This document shows positions 59,780-64,000 of a DNA stretch of 64,000 bases, piece after piece. This DNA comes from Photobacterium aquimaris. Lineage in GTDB: Bacteria; Pseudomonadota; Gammaproteobacteria; Enterobacterales; Vibrionaceae. How positions within the stretch are numbered: the stretch's first letter is position 1; every line of letters starts with the position of its first letter. A program made the translations under genes and the position numbers. The notes below the pieces were generated by a model. It made no database searches and was not told the DNA's origin. It saw nothing but the letters and a program-made list of their open reading frames with translations. The DNA is taken from NCBI RefSeq assembly GCF_002954455.1, contig NZ_MSCC01000001.1, positions 695,205 through 759,204 on the forward strand, in the 5' to 3' direction.

Positions 59780-60232
59780 AGCGCTCTCCCTGCCGTTTGT
59801 ACAAAATAGCAATCCTGCTTTCATTGTTCGATAGTGGCGTAAACTTCGTCTTTGAGCAAGGCTAGTTTTTTACTTTTAACGACAATTATTAACACTATAT
59901 GTTTTTGCTGTTTTTTAAGTCAAGCTTATAATAATCAATATATTAGAAAGTCATTTCTGTTTTTATTATTACGATGAAAAATTCAAGGTGATAGCTAGCT
60001 AATATAAAATGATAAATTGTTACGGTATTTTACAGTTATAATACACAACTCAATCATCGACCTAGTATGAATAAAGTCGATTGTTGACGCTTAATTTGCT
60101 GTAACATAACGCTATCCAATTTGTCTGCTGCTATCGCCAAGGTTTATCGAGGTAGATAGCTGTGAATTGGTTTAAACTAGCTAAAGGCAATGGTTAATAA
60201 GATGAATAATCCTTGCTTAGTAATTACGTACT
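59780..60232 (-). other. Long trp operon leader without recognisable trpL
   Basis: About 450 bases separate the TrpR-controlled promoter from the trpE GTG. I find no leader peptide with tandem Trp codons and no GC-rich hairpin followed by a T run on the minus strand. An 18-codon frame at 60054-60107 contains no Trp. A second promoter lies inside the region (59894-59923). Confidence 0.6.
59894..59923 (-). promoter_or_regulatory. Candidate second trp promoter
   Basis: On the minus strand TTGACT (59923-59918) and TATAGT (59899-59894) have an 18-bp spacer. It would start transcription about 70 bp before the in-frame ATG and 110 bp before the GTG of trpE, outside TrpR control at the distal operator. 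Confidence 0.5.
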
Positions 60233-60245
60233 AGTAAACTAGTTC
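60228..60245 (-). promoter_or_regulatory. TrpR operator
   Basis: GTACTAGTAAACTAGTTC contains ACTAGT-AA-ACTAGT. The E. coli trp operator has ACTAGT-TA-ACTAGT with the same flanks (GAACTAG...CTAGTACG on the minus strand). It overlaps the -10 of the trp promoter, as in E. coli. Confidence 0.88.
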
Positions 60246-60261
60246 ATGAAAATAAAGTCAA
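60233..60261 (-). promoter_or_regulatory. trp operon promoter
   Basis: On the minus strand TTGACT (60261-60256) and TTTACT (60238-60233) have a 17-bp spacer that includes CATGAACTAG, almost the E. coli trp promoter layout. The -35 lies only 12 bp before the divergent rnm ATG at 60273. Confidence 0.85.
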
Positions 60262-60272
60262 GAAGTAAAGTT

Positions 60273-61165
60273 ATGTTGTTTGATTTACATTGTCATACTA
60301 CAGCGTCAGACGGCCGCTTATCGCCGCAAGATCTTGTTCGACGCGCTGTTGAAATGCGGGTTGATGTGTTGGCAATTACTGATCACGATACCATTGATGG
60401 GTTAGCACAAGCGCATGCGGTTATCGAACAAGATCAATTACCGATTACATTAATTAACGGTATTGAGATATCAACGGTGTGGCAAAACTTTGATATTCAT
60501 ATCGTTGGGCTTAATATAGATCCCAGTCATCCTGAGTTAATTTCGTTTATTAGCGCCCAAGCAGCTCATCGGCTTGAACGTGCAAAAGAGATTGGCGCAC
60601 GATTAGAAAAAATAAAATGCCAGGTGCTTTTGAAGGTGCAATGGCATTAGCAGGCGATGCTTCGATTACACGCGCGCACTTTGCACGTTGGTTAGTTGAT
60701 CAAGGTTATGCCAAAACAATGCAAGCGGTGTTTAAGAAATTCTTAACCCGTGGTAATCCCGGTTATGTGCCACCAAGTTGGTGTTCGATTGCTGATGCTG
60801 TTGCTGTGATTCATGCTGCTGGTGGTCAAGCAGTTATTGCCCATCCCGGCCGTTATCAAATGACAGCGAAATGGATAAAGCGTTTAATTCAACACTTTAT
60901 TGAAGCGGGAGGGGATGCCATAGAGGTTGCTCAACCACAACAAGCACCGCAAGAACGACGTACCTTTGGGGATTACGCCATTCAATATAATTTACTCGCT
61001 TCACAAGGGTCTGATTTTCATTATCCATCACCATGGACTGAACTTGGCCGTAATTTGTGGTTACCCAAAGATGTGTCACCGCTGTGGCAAGATTGGACGG
61101 TAGAGAAAAAGCGAGTAGAGGTAGAAATAACTGCTGAGTTATCTACCTCGAAGGAGGATAAATGA
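60273..61165 (+). pseudogene. rnm: PHP-domain 5'-3' exonuclease Rnm (YciV/TrpH), frameshifted
   Basis: Metal-dependent PHP nuclease gene that lies divergent from trp in E. coli. Frame one has [22 protein letters not shown] and EISTVW, and runs to a stop at 60650. Frame two, open from 60617, continues the alignment with [31 protein letters not shown] and [10 protein letters not shown] to 61165. One missing base near 60611-60617 (an A run in GAAAAAATAAAATGCC) explains the break: E. coli reads RLEKAQIPGALEG without interruption. Start ATG 60273 is preferred; ATG 60246 is an alternative overlapping the trp promoter. Overlaps yciO by 4 bases. Confidence 0.85.
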
Positions 61166-61782
61166 GTCAATTTTTTTATGTACACCCAGAAACACCTCAA
61201 GTGCGATTAATCAATCAAGCGGTTGAAATCATCAAAAATGGTGGCGTTGTTGTTTATCCAACAGATTCTGGTTATGCCTTAGGTTGCCAAATAGAAAACA
61301 AACAGGCACTAGAGCGTATATGTCAGATTCGCCGTTTAAATGATAAGCATAACTTTACTCTGTTATGTCGTGATTTATCAGAACTATCGCTGTATACCCG
61401 CGTTGATAATATTGCATTTCGATTATTAAGAAATAACACCCCTGGCGCATATACCTTTATTTTTAAAGGTACTAAAGAAGTGCCGCGTCGATTAATGAAT
61501 GCAAAACGGAAAACAATCGGTATTCGTGTACCTGATAACAATATTGCATTGGCATTGTTAGAAGCATTAGGCGAACCCATGATGTCGACCAGTTTAATTT
61601 TACCGGGCAAAGACACCACAGAAGCAGATCCTGATGAAATTCGTGATCAATTAGAGCACGCTGTCGATCTGATTATGCATGGTGGATATCTTGGTGAACA
61701 ACCAACAACCGTTATCGATTTTAGTAATGGAGAGATTGAAATTGTACGTGTTGGTGCTGGTGATATTACACCATTTGAATAA
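61162..61782 (+). CDS. yciO: Sua5/YciO-family protein
   Basis: YrdC-fold protein of 206 residues. [19 protein letters not shown] near the N-terminus and [33 protein letters not shown] identify YciO, a paralogue of threonylcarbamoyl-AMP synthase with weak or undefined activity. AAGGAGG precedes the ATG, which overlaps the rnm stop (ATGA). Order rnm-yciO-rluB follows E. coli, without yciQ. Confidence 0.93.
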   Translation: MSQFFYVHPETPQVRLINQAVEIIKNGGVVVYPTDSGYALGCQIENKQALERICQIRRLNDKHNFTLLCRDLSELSLYTRVDNIAFRLLRNNTPGAYTFIFKGTKEVPRRLMNAKRKTIGIRVPDNNIALALLEALGEPMMSTSLILPGKDTTEADPDEIRDQLEHAVDLIMHGGYLGEQPTTVIDFSNGEIEIVRVGAGDITPFE

Positions 61783-61831
61783 AATCGTTTAATTTATATC
61801 GTAATTACTTGGTTGCAAGAAGGCGGTTTAT

Positions 61832-61865
61832 AAACGTATCACATTGTTTGTGATACGTTTTTTTA
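61832..61865 (+). terminator. Terminator of rnm-yciO
   Basis: AAACGTATCAC and GTGATACGTTT form an 11-bp stem with a 7-nt loop and a T run. Confidence 0.85.
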
Positions 61866-62087
61866 TCGCTATTTTTATGGTAAATAAGCGATATATTTGC
61901 GATAATAATCGGCTACATATCTAGCATGATAAATTGTTCATTATCAGGTTAGAATCCAAATTATTGCTATTCGCATCAACTATCCATTATCACTTTTTTA
62001 GCGTGCAATTTGCCGTAAAAAGCTATGACTATATGGCCATTTTGATGAGAATTTCGACGCCTGTGAAGGCGACAAAGGTTTTTTATA
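61866..62087 (+). other. rluB leader region
   Basis: 222 bp. A small hairpin CGCCT-GTGA-AGGCG at 62058-62071 is followed by ACAAAGG and T6 just before the ATG, a layout that could limit read-through or translation. Nothing else is recognised. Confidence 0.4.
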
Positions 62088-63266
62088 ATGAGTGAAAAAT
62101 TACAAAAAGTGTTAGCGCGTGCTGGCCAAGGTTCACGCCGTGAAATCGAATTAATGATCCAAAACGGTCGTGTGAGCGTTGATGGTGTAGTTGCTAAACT
62201 TGGCGATCGTCTTGAAGATTTAAGTGTTAGCGTACGTATTGATGGCCATAACATTGCATTAATTTCGTCAGATGAAGAAATCTGTCGAATTTTGGCCTAC
62301 AACAAGCCTGAAGGTGAATTATGTACTCGTCATGATCCAGAAGGCCGTCGTACTGTATTTGATCGTCTACCACGTCTTACAACAGGTCGTTGGGTTTCTG
62401 TTGGTCGTCTAGATGCTAACACATCGGGTTTATTACTTTTCACTACCGATGGTGAATTAGCTAACCGTTTAATGCACCCAAGCCGCACTGTTGAACGTGA
62501 ATACATGGTACGTGTATTTGGTGAAGTTAACGAGCAAATGGTAAAGAATGTCGTTAAAGGCGTTGAGCTAGAAGACGGCATCGCACGTTTTGAAGATGTT
62601 GTTTATTCTGGCGGTGAAGGTATGAATCATACTTTCTACGTGGTGATCACAGAAGGTCGTAACCGCGAGGTTCGTCGTTTATGGGATTCACAAGGTGTAA
62701 CTGTAAGTCGTCTAAAACGTGTTCGTTACGGTGATGTTTACTTAACAAAAGATATGCCTCGTGGTGGTTGGAGCGAGCTTGAATTAAAAGAAGTAAACGA
62801 ACTACGTGCAACAGTAGAATTGCCACCTGAAACTGAAACTGTATTAACGGTTGAAGGTCAGAAACGTAAAAAAGGTATTCGTCAGATTCGTCGTGCTGTT
62901 CGTCGTCACGAAGAGCGTGTTGAAACAACGGGTCCTAGCGGTCGTCGTGGTCGTAACAATGATCGTCGTGCACCATCAAGTTCAAGCCGTAATGCTGAGG
63001 CAGACGCTCAACAACAAGAGCAACGTGGTGGCCGTGGTCGTGCGAAACCTGCATCAACAGGTCGTGATAACGCGAAACCTCGTTCAGATCGCGCACAAGG
63101 TAAACCAGTACATATTGCTGGTAAGCCAAGAGATGATGCGAAGAAGCCTTATAACGCATCAGATAAACCACAAAGTGCATCTGGCAAGCGTAAGCCTTCG
63201 GGTAATGCGGCAAATCGTCGTAACCCGTTAGCGAATAAGCCAGCAAAGCCGCGTACACGTCAGTAA
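62088..63266 (+). CDS. rluB: 23S rRNA pseudouridine(2605) synthase
   Basis: Modifies U2605 of 23S rRNA. The N-terminal S4 domain ([27 protein letters not shown]) precedes the RsuA-type catalytic domain with [13 protein letters not shown] (catalytic Asp) and [16 protein letters not shown]. The 392 residues exceed E. coli RluB (291) because of a C-terminal Arg/Lys/Ser/Asn-rich tail from about residue 255 that looks disordered and RNA-binding. Confidence 0.94.
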   Translation: MSEKLQKVLARAGQGSRREIELMIQNGRVSVDGVVAKLGDRLEDLSVSVRIDGHNIALISSDEEICRILAYNKPEGELCTRHDPEGRRTVFDRLPRLTTGRWVSVGRLDANTSGLLLFTTDGELANRLMHPSRTVEREYMVRVFGEVNEQMVKNVVKGVELEDGIARFEDVVYSGGEGMNHTFYVVITEGRNREVRRLWDSQGVTVSRLKRVRYGDVYLTKDMPRGGWSELELKEVNELRATVELPPETETVLTVEGQKRKKGIRQIRRAVRRHEERVETTGPSGRRGRNNDRRAPSSSSRNAEADAQQQEQRGGRGRAKPASTGRDNAKPRSDRAQGKPVHIAGKPRDDAKKPYNASDKPQSASGKRKPSGNAANRRNPLANKPAKPRTRQ

Positions 63267-63301
63267 TATATGACTAACCGTGTCATCGTATGATGAATAC
63301 T

Positions 63302-63331
63302 AAAAAGCCGACAGTGATGTCGGCTTTTTTA
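63302..63331. terminator. Bidirectional terminator between rluB and yciK
   Basis: AAAAAGCCGACA and TGTCGGCTTTTTT form a 12-bp stem. Confidence 0.85.
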
Positions 63332-63367
63332 TCGCTGTTATTTATTATAGATTACAGCTCCAATGAA

Positions 63368-64000
63368 TTATTCTTCTTCGCTACTGATGCCTGGTTTTCG
63401 TTGTGGTTGAGCATCAATACATTGCCCCGAAACATGACGACTTTCAGGCCCCATGAGGTACAAATACAGTGGCATAATATCAAGTGGTGTTTTAAGTAAC
63501 CGTGCGTCTTCGGCAGGAAACGCTTGCGCGCGCATGCCTGTACGCGTACCACCTGGGTTAATGGCATTGACATTAACAGTCGTCTCGTTGAGCTCATCGG
63601 CTAATACTTGCATCATGCCTTCAGTGGCGAATTTAGAAATAGCATAGGTTCCCCAAAAAGCACGACCACTGTGACCAACCGTTGATGAGGTAAAGATGAT
63701 ACGACCATCTGGTGATTGCTTGATTAACGGCAAAATAGCTTGAGTTAACAATAGTTGCGCTTTTACGTTAACTTGCATTACATCATCAAAAACAGACTCT
63801 TCGATGTGATCAATAGGGCTTAATGCGCCTAACAGGCCAGCATTGTGTAATACACCGTCTAAGCGGCCAAATTGTTGCTTAATCGTATCTGCCATATCAA
63901 GATAATGCTGTTTGGTCGCGCCCATTAAATCTAACGGTATAATTGCTGGCTGGTTACCGCCATTGGTTTCTATTTCATCATAAACGGCTTCAAGTTTAGC
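63368..64000 (-). CDS. yciK: SDR family oxidoreductase YciK, 5' part cut by window edge
   Basis: Cytosolic short-chain dehydrogenase of undefined substrate. LDGVLHNAGLLGALSPI (NAG motif), VNVKAQLLLTQAILP, FTSSTVGHSGRAFWGTYAISKFATEG (intact Ser and YxxxK) and INPGGTRTGMRAQAFP match E. coli YciK. The frame is open to base 64000, and the Rossmann glycine motif and start codon lie outside. 211 codons including the stop are present. Convergent with rluB, the E. coli arrangement. Confidence 0.95.
   Translation of the reverse strand, partial: AKLEAVYDEIETNGGNQPAIIPLDLMGATKQHYLDMADTIKQQFGRLDGVLHNAGLLGALSPIDHIEESVFDDVMQVNVKAQLLLTQAILPLIKQSPDGRIIFTSSTVGHSGRAFWGTYAISKFATEGMMQVLADELNETTVNVNAINPGGTRTGMRAQAFPAEDARLLKTPLDIMPLYLYLMGPESRHVSGQCIDAQPQRKPGISSEEE

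Noticed and set aside
60054..60107. 18-codon frame (MLQQIKRQQ...) in the trp leader as a trpL candidate
   Set aside because: It contains no Trp codon, has no ribosome binding site, and no attenuator hairpin with a T run follows.
62935..63258. 107-codon minus-strand frame rich in His and Tyr
   Set aside because: It is the complement of the basic low-complexity tail of rluB.

Overview
The window reads as chromosomal DNA of a marine gammaproteobacterium of the Vibrionaceae, most likely Photobacterium. The genus is an inference from protein resemblance and gene order; I could run no search. Most of the window is conserved core genes in blocks also known from Escherichia coli and Vibrio: lpxH-ppiB / cysS; ychE / adhE; cmoB-cmoA, yecE / aspS; yebC-ruvC-ruvA-ruvB; cydA-cydB-cydX-ybgE; ybgC-tolQ-tolR-tolA-tolB-pal-cpoB; nadA; trpE-trpG-trpD-trpCF-trpB-trpA with divergent rnm-yciO; yciA-yciB; rluB / yciK. 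No rRNA, CRISPR array, prophage or intact insertion sequence was seen.

Layout. 1-4330: lpxH (cut by the window edge), ppiB, cysS, a voltage-gated-like K+ channel with a zinc ribbon, and a MarC/YchE membrane protein. 4331-7795: a 0.7-kb regulatory region with FNR- and CRP-like sites, then the bifunctional fermentative enzyme adhE. 7800-12900: an octamer microsatellite, an SDR protein lacking the catalytic Tyr, a VC2046-family protein, and a three-gene ATP-grasp / membrane transglutaminase-like / retropepsin-like lipoprotein module. 12906-21202: tRNA wobble modification (cmoAB), aspS, yebC and Holliday-junction processing (ruvCAB, with a LexA box before ruvA). 21203-31092: cytochrome bd (two FNR-like sites upstream) and the Tol-Pal envelope system, whose tolA carries 23 tandem 18-bp repeats. 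31267-32317: an unrecognised operon of three small membrane proteins, two of them tandem paralogues, the third a membrane-anchored winged-helix-like protein broken at a T7 tract. 32692-36234: nadA, a UPF0149 protein, a decayed lytS/pyrS-glpF chimera, and alaE. 36378-36868: two tRNA-Ser genes with promoter and terminator, followed by a MITE-like inverted repeat. 37005-51378: RhlE-type helicase, GH92 lipoprotein, Fe-alcohol dehydrogenase, cardiolipin synthase, a pseudouridine synthase, an RlmI-like methyltransferase, an SbmA/BacA-type protein, a pilotin-like lipoprotein, YciI, an endonuclease/phosphatase-fold lipoprotein, YciA and YciB. 51496-60261: a DAACS symporter, then the whole trp operon with a TrpR operator/promoter that closely matches the E. 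coli one. 60273-64000: rnm (frameshifted), yciO, rluB and yciK (cut by the edge).

The most unusual material is the small-membrane-protein operon between cpoB and nadA, the lytS-glpF deletion chimera, the two homopolymer frameshifts (winged-helix gene and rnm), the trp promoter lying against the rnm start with a ~400-nt leader lacking a recognisable trpL, and several perfect inverted repeats ahead of metabolic genes. Several start codons were moved from the longest open frame on the basis of ribosome binding sites and family alignment (cmoB, cmoA, yecE, ybgE, ybgC, tolB, cpoB, trpG, trpE, trpD, yciA, yciB, yciI, rnm).
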